A stretch of 64,000 bases of DNA from Actinomadura litoris. Its GTDB lineage: Bacteria; Actinomycetota; Actinomycetes; Streptosporangiales; Streptosporangiaceae. The stretch spans positions 62,001 to 126,000 of the forward strand of contig NZ_WOFH01000011.1 of assembly GCF_009733595.1 (NCBI RefSeq). Direction: 5' to 3'. The notes below the pieces were generated by a model. That model searched no databases. It had not been told where the DNA came from and worked only from the letters and a program-made list of their open reading frames with translations. Made by a program: the position numbers and the translations under genes. Positions 34,059 through 41,734 of this stretch are shown piece by piece (the first letter of the stretch is position 1; every line of letters starts with the position of its first letter).

Positions 34059-34072
34059 ACTGAAATTTCAGT
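34059..34072. promoter_or_regulatory. Perfect palindrome ACTGAAATTTCAGT
   Basis: A perfect 14-bp palindrome in the 327-base gene-free stretch 33912-34238 between the GtrA gene and the streptogrisin-like protease gene. The surrounding bases are AT-richer than elsewhere, consistent with a promoter region. It could be an operator for the protease; no regulator is assigned. Confidence 0.35.
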
Positions 34073-34238
34073 TGCGGCTGGAATCTGGTTACCGACAACT
34101 CCGCGAAGTACCTTCCTGTCACACGACGGCCGGCCACGAGCCCCGTACCAGCGGGTTCTCGCGGTCGGGCGCCCCCCGCAACCCCCGAACTGCCGCCGGA
34201 GCGCCAGCGGCCCGACCGGCGGCGAAAGGTGGACGAAG

Positions 34239-35282
34239 GTGAACCGTGGAATGCGCCTCAAATGCGCGACGATCCCCCTGCTGAGCACCGCGGCTTTGAT
34301 CACGCTCCCGGCGTTCGGGACCGTTCAGGCGACGGCCCAGTCGACACAGGACGTCCAGATCCGGCAGACCGCGCTCGCCGACCGGCTGACCGGCCGGCTG
34401 GGCGACCGGCAGGCGGGCTCCTACCTCGACGGCGCGGGCGACCTCGTCGTCAACGTGACCGACGCGGCCGCCGCGCGGCAGGTCACCGGCGCCGGAGCGC
34501 GGGCGCGCGTCGTCGCCCACGGCATCCGGCCGCTGACCGGCGCGAAGGCCAGGCTCGACCGGCTCGCCGGGACGCCGGGTACGACAGGGTTGGCCTGGGG
34601 CGTGGACGTCGTCTCCAACAGCGTCGTGGTCGACGTGCCCCGCGCCGACGACGACGCCGCGACGAAGGCGTTCGTCAAGCGCGCGAGGGCGATGGGCGAT
34701 CTCGTCCGGGTCCGGCGGGTGGCGGCGGCGCCGCGTCCGATGGTCGGGCCCGGCGACGCGATCCTCACCGGCGGCTCGCGCTGCTCGGTGTCGGCGATCG
34801 CCGTCGGCGGCGGCGCGGAGTTCGTCGTCACCGCCGGGCACTGCACGAGGATCAGCCCGAACTGGACGACCAAGGACGGCCAGACCCTCGGCACCCGGGA
34901 GGCCGGCAGCTTCCCGGGCGACGACTACGGCACGATCCGGGTGACCAACGGGTCGCTCCAGAACGACAACGCCCAGCTCACCTCGGTCGGACGTCCGGCG
35001 GTCGGCTCCCAGATCCAGAAGAAGGGCTCGACGACCGGCACCACCACCGGGACGATCCGCGGTTATGACCGCACGGTCAACTACCAGGAGGGCACGGTCT
35101 CCGGCCTGGTCGAGACCACCGCCTGCACCCAGCCGGGCGACAGCGGCGGCTCGCTGCAGGCCGGCACCGTCGCCGTCGGGATCGTCTCCGGCGGCACCAC
35201 CGGCGCCTGCCGCGCCAACTACCAGTCGTACTTCCAGCCGTTGGACGAGGCGCTCCAGTCGCAGAGCCTCACGCTCAAGTAG
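34239..35282 (+). CDS. Streptogrisin-like secreted serine protease (pro-enzyme)
   Basis: A 347-residue protein starting at GTG with AAAGGTGGA upstream; ATG 34251 is an alternative. A signal peptide (residues 1-34) is followed by a pro-region of about 130 residues, then a chymotrypsin-fold domain. His201 lies in Thr-Ala-Gly-His-Cys, Asp229 in Asp-Asp-Tyr-Gly and Ser302 in Gly-Asp-Ser-Gly-Gly. Cys182/Cys202 and Cys296 with a later Cys fit the streptogrisin disulfides. It should be a secreted, self-processing endopeptidase. It is not a mycosin and so is unlikely to be a T7SS core part. Confidence 0.92.
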   Translation: MNRGMRLKCATIPLLSTAALITLPAFGTVQATAQSTQDVQIRQTALADRLTGRLGDRQAGSYLDGAGDLVVNVTDAAAARQVTGAGARARVVAHGIRPLTGAKARLDRLAGTPGTTGLAWGVDVVSNSVVVDVPRADDDAATKAFVKRARAMGDLVRVRRVAAAPRPMVGPGDAILTGGSRCSVSAIAVGGGAEFVVTAGHCTRISPNWTTKDGQTLGTREAGSFPGDDYGTIRVTNGSLQNDNAQLTSVGRPAVGSQIQKKGSTTGTTTGTIRGYDRTVNYQEGTVSGLVETTACTQPGDSGGSLQAGTVAVGIVSGGTTGACRANYQSYFQPLDEALQSQSLTLK

Positions 35283-35290
35283 TCGGGTCC

Positions 35291-35316
35291 GGGGCTCCCG
35301 GCGCTCCGGGAGCCCC
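35291..35316. terminator. Bidirectional GC hairpin terminator
   Basis: GGGGCTCCCGG pairs perfectly with CCGGGAGCCCC across a four-base loop, between the convergent protease and cupin genes. A T tract is absent, as is common in actinobacteria. Confidence 0.75.
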
Positions 35317-35320
35317 GCGC

Positions 35321-35677
35321 TCAGCCGGCCTTGGCGTACTCGTCCATGCCCCCGGCGAAGTCGAACACGACGCATGCCTCGTCGCCGACGACCCAGGCGT
35401 CGTGCCCGGGTGTGACCACGAACGCGTCACCGGGACCGCCCTCCTGCTCACCGCCGTCGCGCATGCGCACCCGGAGCCTGCCCTGCACGATGTAGCCGTT
35501 GTGGTGCACCTCGCACAGCTCGGTGCCCGCGATGTCCCTGAGCGACTCCGTCCAGCGCCAGCCGGGCTCGAACGTGGCCCGCGCGAACACCAGCCCGGTC
35601 ATCTGGAGGACCTCCAGATGCCCCTTCGGGAAGTCGCGCCGCTCGTCGGGCTTGTCGATGCTCTTGATCTCCAACAT
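35321..35677 (-). CDS. Cupin-domain protein
   Basis: A 118-residue single-domain cupin. The first motif region contains Phe-Glu-Pro-Gly-Trp-Arg-Trp and Glu-Val-His-His-Asn-Gly-Tyr; the second contains Pro-Gly-Asp-Ala-Phe and Pro-Gly-His-Asp-Ala-Trp. Together they supply His and Glu residues for a metal site in a beta-barrel. Such small cupins act as metal-dependent enzymes or ligand sensors; the substrate is not readable. It is followed on the same strand, 68 bases upstream, by a glyoxalase-fold gene. Confidence 0.82.
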   Translation of the reverse strand: MLEIKSIDKPDERRDFPKGHLEVLQMTGLVFARATFEPGWRWTESLRDIAGTELCEVHHNGYIVQGRLRVRMRDGGEQEGGPGDAFVVTPGHDAWVVGDEACVVFDFAGGMDEYAKAG

Positions 35678-35745
35678 GATGGTCCCCCCTTTTCACCATC
35701 ACCTCCCACGCTCGCACCAGGCTTGACCTGCGTCAACACACGCCA

Positions 35746-36132
35746 TCAACCTCGTGCCCCGGCGGCCGCGGAACTGCCGACGCGCAGCAGGTTGCCGCTG
35801 CGGTCCACGAGCGCGAACTCGCGCATCCCGTAGTCGGTGTCCCGCGGCGGGACGAGCCGGCTGCCGGTGGCCACCTCGCCGGGGACGCCGATCCCGTCCC
35901 ACTCCCGATGAAGGGCGTCCGCGTCATCGACGTACACGTAGCAGGCGCCGGCGGTGGTCAATGGATCGACCTCGGGATGGTGCCAGAAATGCAGCGTCAC
36001 GGTCCCGCGCGCCACGATGAGGTAGCCGGCGTCCGGCCACGACCCCCGCGTCTCGAATCCCAGCCGCGTATAGAACTCCAGCGTCTCCGCCAGATCCCGA
36101 CTGGGCAGAACAGGCACCGCATATTCCTCCAT
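35746..36132 (-). CDS. VOC/glyoxalase-fold (bleomycin resistance-like) protein
   Basis: A 128-residue protein with the paired beta-alpha-beta-beta-beta modules of the vicinal oxygen chelate fold. Visible landmarks are Val-Leu-Pro-Ser-Arg-Asp-Leu near the start, Phe-Tyr-Thr-Arg-Leu-Gly-Phe, Leu-His-Phe-Trp-His, and the late Glu-Phe-Ala-Leu-Val-Asp-Arg-Ser-Gly-Asn. The plan resembles bleomycin-binding (Ble/Sh) proteins that sequester drugs rather than metal enzymes. Function is family-level inference. Confidence 0.82.
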   Translation of the reverse strand: MEEYAVPVLPSRDLAETLEFYTRLGFETRGSWPDAGYLIVARGTVTLHFWHHPEVDPLTTAGACYVYVDDADALHREWDGIGVPGEVATGSRLVPPRDTDYGMREFALVDRSGNLLRVGSSAAAGARG

Positions 36133-36196
36133 GCCGCAACGCTATGCCGTGCCTCCGACACGTGCGCACGCCCCGGCGCGAAGTGGCGTCGCGCCG

Positions 36197-36241
36197 GGAC
36201 GTGGTGGTTCAGGACATGGTGGTTCAGGACGTGGTGGTTCA
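36197..36241. repeat. Three tandem copies of a 15-bp unit at a gene end
   Basis: Units GGACGTGGTGGTTCA at 36197, 36212 (one mismatch) and 36227. On the minus strand each unit contains the TGA and preceding codons of the protease gene ending at 36239, so the 3' end of that gene has been copied twice. Confidence 0.88.
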
Positions 36242-37099
36242 GGACGTGGAGGCGATGACGCCGTCGATCCATTCCTGGTGGGCGGGGACGTCGGTGTAGA
36301 TGCCCATTCCGCTGCGGCAGTTCGGGGGCTCGCTGGGCTGGCCCGGGTCCGGGGGCTTGATCTCGACGCGGCTGAACGCGCCGATGAGCTTCCAGCCGGT
36401 GCCCTCCCGGCGGAGCAGCGGGCCGCCGGAGTCGCCGAAGCAGGCGCCGGCGCGGGTCTCGGGGTTGCCGGTGCAGACCTCGGAGGCCGGGTCGAGGGGC
36501 GTCACCTCGTTGGTGCAGGCGGACAACTCGCGCACGGCCGAGTCGAGTTGCTGGAGCACCGTCGGGGTGCTCTCCTCGCCGCACGTCTGGCCGGGCTCGG
36601 TGCAGCCCCATCCCAGCAGCCGGGTCGGGGTGCCGGCGGGCTGCCGGACGTCCACCGGCACCGGCGCGCCCGTGACCGGCTGGTCGAGCCTGACCAGCGC
36701 GATGTCGTGGGTCGCGGTGTCGCTCTCGGGGTGGGTGACGAGGCGCTCGACCCCGCGGACCGTTCCACCCTGGTCCTTGCGGAGGCTTCCGATGCGCAAC
36801 TGAAGATCGGCGGGGTTCTTGCCCTCGACGCAGTGCCGCGCCGTGACCACCCAGTCTCCGGTGATCAGGCTGCCCCCGCAGAAGTGGCCGCCCGCGTTCT
36901 GGATGGAGGCCATGAACGAGTAGGGCTCGGTCGCGTCCGAACCACCGATGATCATGGGGGACGGGCCGGGCGAGGCCGGCGCGGCCGGCGCGGCCACGCC
37001 GAACCACAGCAGCGTCGCGGCGAGCACGGCCATGACCAGCCGGAGGGGACGAGCCGCCCCTCCGGCGGGTCTGGAAAAGCCGATCGGTCTGGACTTCAC
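36239..37099 (-). CDS. Secreted S1A trypsin-fold serine protease
   Basis: A 286-residue protein with a twin-Arg-free signal region (hydrophobic 20-40, Ala-Pro-Ala end), activation site Ile50-Ile-Gly-Gly, and the triad His89 (Thr-Ala-Arg-His-Cys), Asp132 and Ser224 (Gly-Asp-Ser-Gly-Gly-Pro). Six cysteines or more support an exported, disulfide-bonded enzyme. The residue six before the catalytic Ser, which sets the primary pocket, is Gly218 rather than Asp, so Arg/Lys cleavage is not expected. The gene stop lies in a 15-bp tandem repeat. It is unrelated to the streptogrisin-type neighbour beyond the shared fold. Confidence 0.9.
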   Translation of the reverse strand: MKSRPIGFSRPAGGAARPLRLVMAVLAATLLWFGVAAPAAPASPGPSPMIIGGSDATEPYSFMASIQNAGGHFCGGSLITGDWVVTARHCVEGKNPADLQLRIGSLRKDQGGTVRGVERLVTHPESDTATHDIALVRLDQPVTGAPVPVDVRQPAGTPTRLLGWGCTEPGQTCGEESTPTVLQQLDSAVRELSACTNEVTPLDPASEVCTGNPETRAGACFGDSGGPLLRREGTGWKLIGAFSRVEIKPPDPGQPSEPPNCRSGMGIYTDVPAHQEWIDGVIASTS

Positions 37100-37250
37100 G
37101 GGTCCTCCTGGGAGGCGGGAGCCGAGGAGGTCTCGCTCGGCCCCCGCGCGTCGGGATGATCGTTCGTCCCGACGCTAGGGACCCGCGGCCCGCCGGACGA
37201 TCCGGCCAGCGGGCCGAAGTGCGGTACAGCAGCCTGTACCGGGGCGCGTC

Positions 37251-37580
37251 TCAGCCGGTCAGGGGCTTGAGGTCCTCCCGCCGCTCCACCGTGGACCCCA
37301 GCAGGTAGCGGCTCAGCGCGCCGCGGGCGGGCGCCTCGGCGGGCGCGATGAGGTGCAGGGAGCCGCGTGCGGCGCGGACGGCGAACTGGGCCTTGTTCAG
37401 CAGGTGGGCGCCGTGGAAGTCGACCGCGTCCAGCTTCGAGAGGTCCAGCACGAGGGAGAGCGGCGGCTCCGCGAGGACGATCGTCGTCAGGATGCGCGCC
37501 TCGGCGGCGACCACCGTGTCCGCCACCAGGCGTCCCGTCAGGGTCAGGACGGTGTAGCGGCCGTAGGAGCGGGTCTCCAT
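37251..37580 (-). CDS. STAS-domain anti-sigma factor antagonist
   Basis: ATG 37580 is preferred because GGGGGAGTTGAGG lies right before it; an upstream in-frame start would add 34 unlikely residues. The 109-residue product has the STAS fold, with Leu-Thr-Gly-Arg-Leu near the start and the phosphorylation-loop region Leu-Asp-Leu-Ser-Lys-Leu-Asp-Ala-Val-Asp-Phe-His-Gly. The residue usually phosphorylated (Ser in Asp-Ser-Ser-Gly) is not conserved: His-Gly-Ala stands there. It may bind an anti-sigma kinase without this switch. No kinase or sigma gene is adjacent. Confidence 0.75.
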   Translation of the reverse strand: METRSYGRYTVLTLTGRLVADTVVAAEARILTTIVLAEPPLSLVLDLSKLDAVDFHGAHLLNKAQFAVRAARGSLHLIAPAEAPARGALSRYLLGSTVERREDLKPLTG

Positions 37581-37863
37581 CCTCAACTCCCCCCGTCCAG
37601 GACGAGCAGGACCATCGATCGACGCCCCCGTCGGGGGCGGGGCGGAACATGCGAGCTGCGGCTCGTTGGAACGCACTAGCACGGGACCTCCCAGCGGTCA
37701 CTGGCACGGACGGCGGCGAACACGGCAAAGATATTACCTGAAATCTTATTCGGCAAATCTATCTCGTACAATGACCCTGACCCACACCTCGCGCCCGCCG
37801 GGGAGCATCCCCCCGCTGCCCCCTCGGAGGCGCGAGGATGCGCAACGGACGAGGGGTGAGCGG

Positions 37864-38184
37864 ATGGAGACGACACCGAGCCGGACGAACGCCAAGCCAT
37901 GGACGTTCCTGACCAACCACGCGCGGGTGCTGATCCAGCTGGCCCGCGATCCCGACGCGCGCGTGCGGGACGTCGCGCACGAGATCGGGATCACCGAGCG
38001 CGCGGCGCAGCTCATCATCAGCGACCTGGAGGAGTCGGGGTACATCACCCGCACCCGGGTCGGGCGCCGCAACAGCTACACCGTCAACGCCCACCGACCC
38101 TTCCGGCATCCGACCGAGGCCGACCACGACGTGGAGGCCCTGATCGAGCTGTTCGCCGGGCAGGACGCCGCCGCCCTCGCCTAG
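37864..38184 (+). CDS. Winged-helix (MarR-like) transcriptional regulator
   Basis: The ATG at 37864 with GAGGGGTGAG upstream gives 106 residues; the frame is open earlier but that part has no coding character. The protein has Asn-His-Ala-Arg-Val-Leu, a helix-turn-helix with Val-Arg-Asp-Val-Ala-His-Glu-Ile-Gly-Ile-Thr-Glu-Arg, and the wing Thr-Arg-Thr-Arg-Val-Gly-Arg-Arg-Asn. It looks like a small DNA-binding repressor of the MarR/ArsR type without an obvious ligand domain. The divergent STAS gene shares its upstream region (37581-37863) and is a candidate target. Confidence 0.8.
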   Translation: METTPSRTNAKPWTFLTNHARVLIQLARDPDARVRDVAHEIGITERAAQLIISDLEESGYITRTRVGRRNSYTVNAHRPFRHPTEADHDVEALIELFAGQDAAALA

Positions 38185-38198
38185 AGGGCCGCGCTGGG

Positions 38199-38229
38199 CA
38201 GGACGTCCCCGCTCGGCGGGGGCGTCCTG
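38199..38229. terminator. Bidirectional hairpin terminator
   Basis: CAGGACGTCCCCG pairs with CGGGGGCGTCCTG over a five-base loop, with one G-T pair. It separates the convergent regulator and the following minus-strand gene. Confidence 0.7.
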
Positions 38230-38236
38230 ACGGGTG

Positions 38237-38611
38237 TCATTCGGCGCGGGTGGCCCGGTCGGCGTGGGGCGGTTCCTCGATGGCGCTCGTGCCGGAGCCG
38301 GGACGCGACTCCCATTCCCAGGTCTCGTCGAGACGGATCCGTCCGTCCGGGAGCGTGGTGACCACCGTGACGCAGTGGCCGCTGGACGTCTCGCCCGCCG
38401 TGTTGAGCTGGCTGTAGCGGAAGTCGAGGCGGTCGCCCTCGCGCGTCCCCACCAGGAATCCGCGCCGGACTCCGCCGCCCCCGTACTCGGCCCAGACCTC
38501 GCCGTCGTGCTCGTGGTAGGTGAACTCGGTCTCGGTGCCGACCTCGCCGCCGACGGTGTCCTGGACGGCCCGGAAACGCCGTCCGTCCAGTGAGGAAGCT
38601 CCGGTGCTCAT
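38237..38611 (-). CDS. Small beta-rich protein of the family often mislabelled N-acetylglutamate synthase
   Basis: ATG 38611 gives 124 residues; ATG 38617 and 38665 are also in frame. The pattern Gly-Arg-Arg-Phe-Arg-Ala-Val, Glu-Thr-Glu-Phe-x-Tyr-His-Glu, Val-Trp-Ala-Glu-Tyr-Gly-Gly-Gly, and the late Asp-Gly-Arg-Ile-Arg-Leu-x-Glu-Thr-Trp-Glu-Trp is typical of a small lipocalin-like family that carries that name in some genomes without evidence. No acetyltransferase motif is present. The cellular role is unknown. Confidence 0.72.
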   Translation of the reverse strand: MSTGASSLDGRRFRAVQDTVGGEVGTETEFTYHEHDGEVWAEYGGGGVRRGFLVGTREGDRLDFRYSQLNTAGETSSGHCVTVVTTLPDGRIRLDETWEWESRPGSGTSAIEEPPHADRATRAE

Positions 38612-38765
38612 GATCATCACCGTACCGCGCGGCCCGGGGTCGAGACCGGCCATATTGATCATCAAAAGCCACCGGTTGGGTTCTGACCTGGGGTGTTAAC
38701 GTGGACGGCATCAGGGTGAACGTTGAGCCGAAGGTTTCGCGGTCCGCGAATGGAGCCACCCGACA

Positions 38766-39038
38766 ATGATGAACCGGACGCTGCGGATTCCCACCACCGC
38801 CGCCGAGGTCCAGAAAGCCGTCGACCACGCGGCATCGGGAGAGATAGTCCTGCTGGAGGACGGCGGGCACGTACTGGCCGCCGTCGTCTCCCCCGAGGTG
38901 GCCGCTGCCGGAGCGGACGCGCTGAGCGCGGCGGAGGACGCCGCCGACCGCCTGCTCGGAGCGCGGCTCATCGCCGAGCTTGAAGCGGGAATGGAAACGA
39001 CGCGGCTGAACGACCTGCGCCGTGAACTCGCGCGATGA
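38766..39038 (+). CDS. Putative antitoxin (Phd-like) of a toxin-antitoxin pair
   Basis: A 90-residue acidic protein. The N-terminal half has a small alpha/beta plan (Thr-Thr-Ala-Ala-Glu-Val-Gln-Lys-Ala-Val, then Val-Leu-Leu-Glu-Asp-Gly-Gly-His-Val) like the DNA-binding part of Phd/YefM antitoxins. The rest is a long acidic helix suited to binding a toxin. Its stop overlaps the next start as ATGA, the usual arrangement for such pairs. The call rests on size, order and coupling; sequence similarity to Phd is weak. Confidence 0.6.
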   Translation: MMNRTLRIPTTAAEVQKAVDHAASGEIVLLEDGGHVLAAVVSPEVAAAGADALSAAEDAADRLLGARLIAELEAGMETTRLNDLRRELAR

Positions 39039-39304
39039 GCGGATACCACGAGATCCTCCTCGCGGCCTCGGCGGTGCAGACCGTCCGCGCCATTCACCGC
39101 GACGATCCGGGCTCCGCCGAGTTCGTTCTCAACTCGCTGGAATACCTCTCGACGGACGTCGACTCCGGGGCCCTCCGCACGATCGACAAGGAGGCGGGGC
39201 TGCTCACCACGACGATCGGTGACTTCGACGCATTGTGCTGGCTTCGCCAAGACGAGATGAGCATCATCGTCCTGGCCGTCTCACGGCGTCGTCACCCAGC
39301 GTGA
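39035..39304 (+). CDS. Putative toxin partner of the upstream antitoxin-like gene
   Basis: An 89-residue protein coupled to the previous gene by ATGA. It contains helices followed by beta strands ending Ser-Ile-Ile-Val-Leu-Ala-Val-Ser-Arg-Arg, a plan like small RelE/ParE toxins, but the catalytic residues of RelE are not identifiable. Its last 24 bases overlap antisense with the end of the methyltransferase gene. A toxin role is inference from the bicistronic layout; it may instead be a conserved two-subunit protein. Confidence 0.55.
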   Translation: MSGYHEILLAASAVQTVRAIHRDDPGSAEFVLNSLEYLSTDVDSGALRTIDKEAGLLTTTIGDFDALCWLRQDEMSIIVLAVSRRRHPA

Positions 39305-40156
39305 GGCGGCGTCCTTGTTGACGTGCTCGGCGAAGTCGAGGAACTCCTGTGCGCGCCCCGCGCCGACCGGCTCGGCGTAGATGTAGGGGCACATGTCCGA
39401 GTCCGTCAGCTTCGAGCGCTGGTAGAGCGAGAACTCCCGCCACGTGTAGCCGTGCCGCGCGAGTTCCCGGGCGACCTCGTCCTTGATGTGCGCGCCGTAC
39501 ATCGGGTCGTGCATCTCGATGAGCAGCGCCGGACGGTGCTCGCGTACCGTCGCCGCCGCGCCCGCGAGCGCCTTTCCCTCGTGGCCCTCGATGTCGATCT
39601 TGATGAACCCGATCGGTCCGTTGACCCCGGACGCGATGAGGTCGATCGGAACCGCCTCCACCTCACCGAGAAACGCGCCGTATCCGTCTCCGCCGTTGTA
39701 CAACGCGGAGATCTTGCAGTCCGCGGGCGGGCGTGCGGGTTCACCGGTGGCCAGCGACCGCGTACAGGCGCCGGCGGGCATGTTGAACGGGTCCCAGAGC
39801 CGGACCGTCGTTCGGGTCTCGTAGACCGCCAAGGGGCGAACGTCGATATTGCCGATCCCGTTGAGCCGGATATTCGCACGCAACGTGCGCAGGGCGTCCG
39901 GGTTCGGCTCGATCGCGACGACCGTCGCGAACGCGCCGGCCATCCGGAGGGCGAAATGGCCGACGTGGGCGCCCGCGTCGATGAACACCGAGCCGGGCTC
40001 GGCGAACGACCGGAGGAGCCGCCAGATGTCCTGCTCGTGGGGGCCGGGGCCGATGCGGTCGCCGCTTCCGGGCCGGACCGTCCAGGTGAGCCCGTCGCAC
40101 TCCACGAGCGAAGGCGCCGCGGCCATCAGCACCTCCGGAGACAGGCGGCGGAGCAC
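39281..40156 (-). CDS. FkbM family methyltransferase
   Basis: A 291-residue SAM-dependent methyltransferase. Motif I reads Phe-Ile-Asp-Ala-Gly-Ala-His-Val-Gly, followed by Val-Val-Ala-Ile-Glu-Pro-Asn-Pro, and the FkbM mark Ile-Lys-Ile-Asp-Ile-Glu-Gly-His-Glu is present. These enzymes put methyl groups on hydroxyls of sugars or polyketides. The gene lies 16 bases downstream of the unknown 458-residue gene on the same strand and is probably co-expressed with it. Substrate unknown. Confidence 0.87.
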   Translation of the reverse strand: MLRRLSPEVLMAAAPSLVECDGLTWTVRPGSGDRIGPGPHEQDIWRLLRSFAEPGSVFIDAGAHVGHFALRMAGAFATVVAIEPNPDALRTLRANIRLNGIGNIDVRPLAVYETRTTVRLWDPFNMPAGACTRSLATGEPARPPADCKISALYNGGDGYGAFLGEVEAVPIDLIASGVNGPIGFIKIDIEGHEGKALAGAAATVREHRPALLIEMHDPMYGAHIKDEVARELARHGYTWREFSLYQRSKLTDSDMCPYIYAEPVGAGRAQEFLDFAEHVNKDAASRWVTTP

Positions 40157-40172
40157 GCGAACCCCGGTGCGC

Positions 40173-41549
40173 TCACGGGCCCTCGATGGCTCGCGTGTCG
40201 GACGATATCCAGCCCCGGTGCGGATAGTAGTTCTTCAACTCCCGCATACGCTCCGACTCCGCGAAGAACACGAATTCGAGGTTCACGCGCTGGAGCATCC
40301 CGCGCTTGGTCTCCTCGCTCAGCCCGCTCCCGACGAACGGCACCGAACTGATCGCCACCTCGGTCAGCGTCGACAGCCCGGTCGAGGCGAACCGTTCGGC
40401 CATCCGCGCCATCTTCGGCATCTTCCGGCGGAGGAAGATGCCGAGCCTGGTGGAGCGCACGGTCAGGTGCGGGCGCGTCGTCCGGATGTGCTCGCAGATG
40501 TTCTGCCAGTAGTCGGCGGCGCAGTCGGCCAGGGCGGTGCCCAGCGCGTCGTCCACATGCCGGGCGTCGGGGACTTCGAGGTAGGACTGGATCTCGAAGA
40601 GCTCCCTGGCCTTCTCGCGCAGTTCCAGGATCTCGTCGAGGCGGAGCATGGCGAGAAGGTCGGGCGGCGGCCCTTCGACCATGCGATAGGCCGCCTCCAT
40701 CAACTCGCCCGCCTCCACCCGGGGATCGGCCTGCTCCTGGGCGAGCCCGCCATTGGCGAGAACGGCCTCGGCGAGCCCCGCGCCCTGTTCGGAATCCCAG
40801 TCCGACCCGAGGACCCGCGCGTTGAACGCGTTCGCGTGCGCGGTCTCGTCGAACAGGCCATGGATCTGGATCAGCGGGCTGCTGACCGGGAGCCCGGAAT
40901 CGTGCAGGAGAGCGAAGATCGGCGTATGCGAGAACCACGGCCTGGAGATGATCTCGTCGTAGCGCCGCCGCAACTCGATCGGCTGCCGCGCCAGAAGCCC
41001 GGCCAGCACCGAGTCCGATGAGTTCGCCGCGTCCCGCACCTGGCGGATGAACTCGTTCTTGGTCCGCATGTATTCGTAGCGGGCGACGACGGCGCCGTCG
41101 GCGGAGATGACCCCGTCGAGTTCCTCCAGCATCCTGCCGCGCGCGTCGGAGACCGGGGAGATGACCCAGCCCTTGCCGTCCGGCCTGTTGCGCTTCCAGC
41201 TGTCCAGGACCTCGGTCAGGGAATTGCACGGGTCCAGCCGGTCCTCTTCGGTGAGGTAGTTGTGCTCCCGGAGGCCGACCACCACGACGCCCGCCGCGAT
41301 GAGTTCGCGGAGCAGCCGGTAGAAGTTGCTCTCCCGCAGATCGAACCTGCCGAAGTCGCCCACGACCCGCGGATTGTCGACGAGTTGGGTGTCATGCACG
41401 TAGACGCGCTCGTTGAAGAGCGCCCCGAACACGAGCAGGGCCCGAAGCTGAACGGTCGAGCTGATTCCGGCCCAGATCGGCTCCAGCGCGGCGAACTGTG
41501 CGGTGGGAGGCAGGGCGTTGGCGGTGCGTGAGCCGTCGTGCCTCGTCAA
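40173..41549 (-). CDS. Unknown 458-residue protein
   Basis: I prefer TTG 41549, since GAGGGTGG lies nine bases upstream; ATG 41645 would add 32 residues of doubtful character. The product is soluble and helical. Distinct stretches are Tyr-Val-His-Asp-Thr-Gln-Leu-Val-Asp-Asn-Pro near the start, Met-Arg-Thr-Lys-Asn-Glu-Phe-Ile-Arg in the middle and Val-Glu-Gly-Pro-Pro-Pro-Asp near residue 310. There is no P-loop, DNA-binding or catalytic motif that I recognise. It heads a likely two-gene operon with an FkbM methyltransferase. Its function cannot be assigned. Confidence 0.68.
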   Translation of the reverse strand: MTRHDGSRTANALPPTAQFAALEPIWAGISSTVQLRALLVFGALFNERVYVHDTQLVDNPRVVGDFGRFDLRESNFYRLLRELIAAGVVVVGLREHNYLTEEDRLDPCNSLTEVLDSWKRNRPDGKGWVISPVSDARGRMLEELDGVISADGAVVARYEYMRTKNEFIRQVRDAANSSDSVLAGLLARQPIELRRRYDEIISRPWFSHTPIFALLHDSGLPVSSPLIQIHGLFDETAHANAFNARVLGSDWDSEQGAGLAEAVLANGGLAQEQADPRVEAGELMEAAYRMVEGPPPDLLAMLRLDEILELREKARELFEIQSYLEVPDARHVDDALGTALADCAADYWQNICEHIRTTRPHLTVRSTRLGIFLRRKMPKMARMAERFASTGLSTLTEVAISSVPFVGSGLSEETKRGMLQRVNLEFVFFAESERMRELKNYYPHRGWISSDTRAIEGP

Positions 41550-41734
41550 TTCGAGATACCACCCTCGGAATGCGACCGTTCTCTGCCGGGACGGTGAACG
41601 ACCCCCGATTCCGGCGGCGCCGACCCTCGTCCAAGCGAAGCACATTCGCCCACCGCAGGGAAGGCGGAAGCCGGACGGGCCGGGCCGACGTCCCTCACCT
41701 GCGACGCGACTCCGCCGTGGGCCATGATGGGGGA

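Noticed and set aside
34239..37099. The two secreted serine proteases considered as the missing T7SS mycosin
   Set aside because: Both have the chymotrypsin fold with His-Asp-Ser order; mycosins are subtilisin-type (Asp-His-Ser) with a C-terminal membrane anchor.
38237..38611. N-acetylglutamate synthase for the small beta-rich protein
   Set aside because: It lacks any GNAT or amino-acid kinase motif; the name is a database habit for this family.
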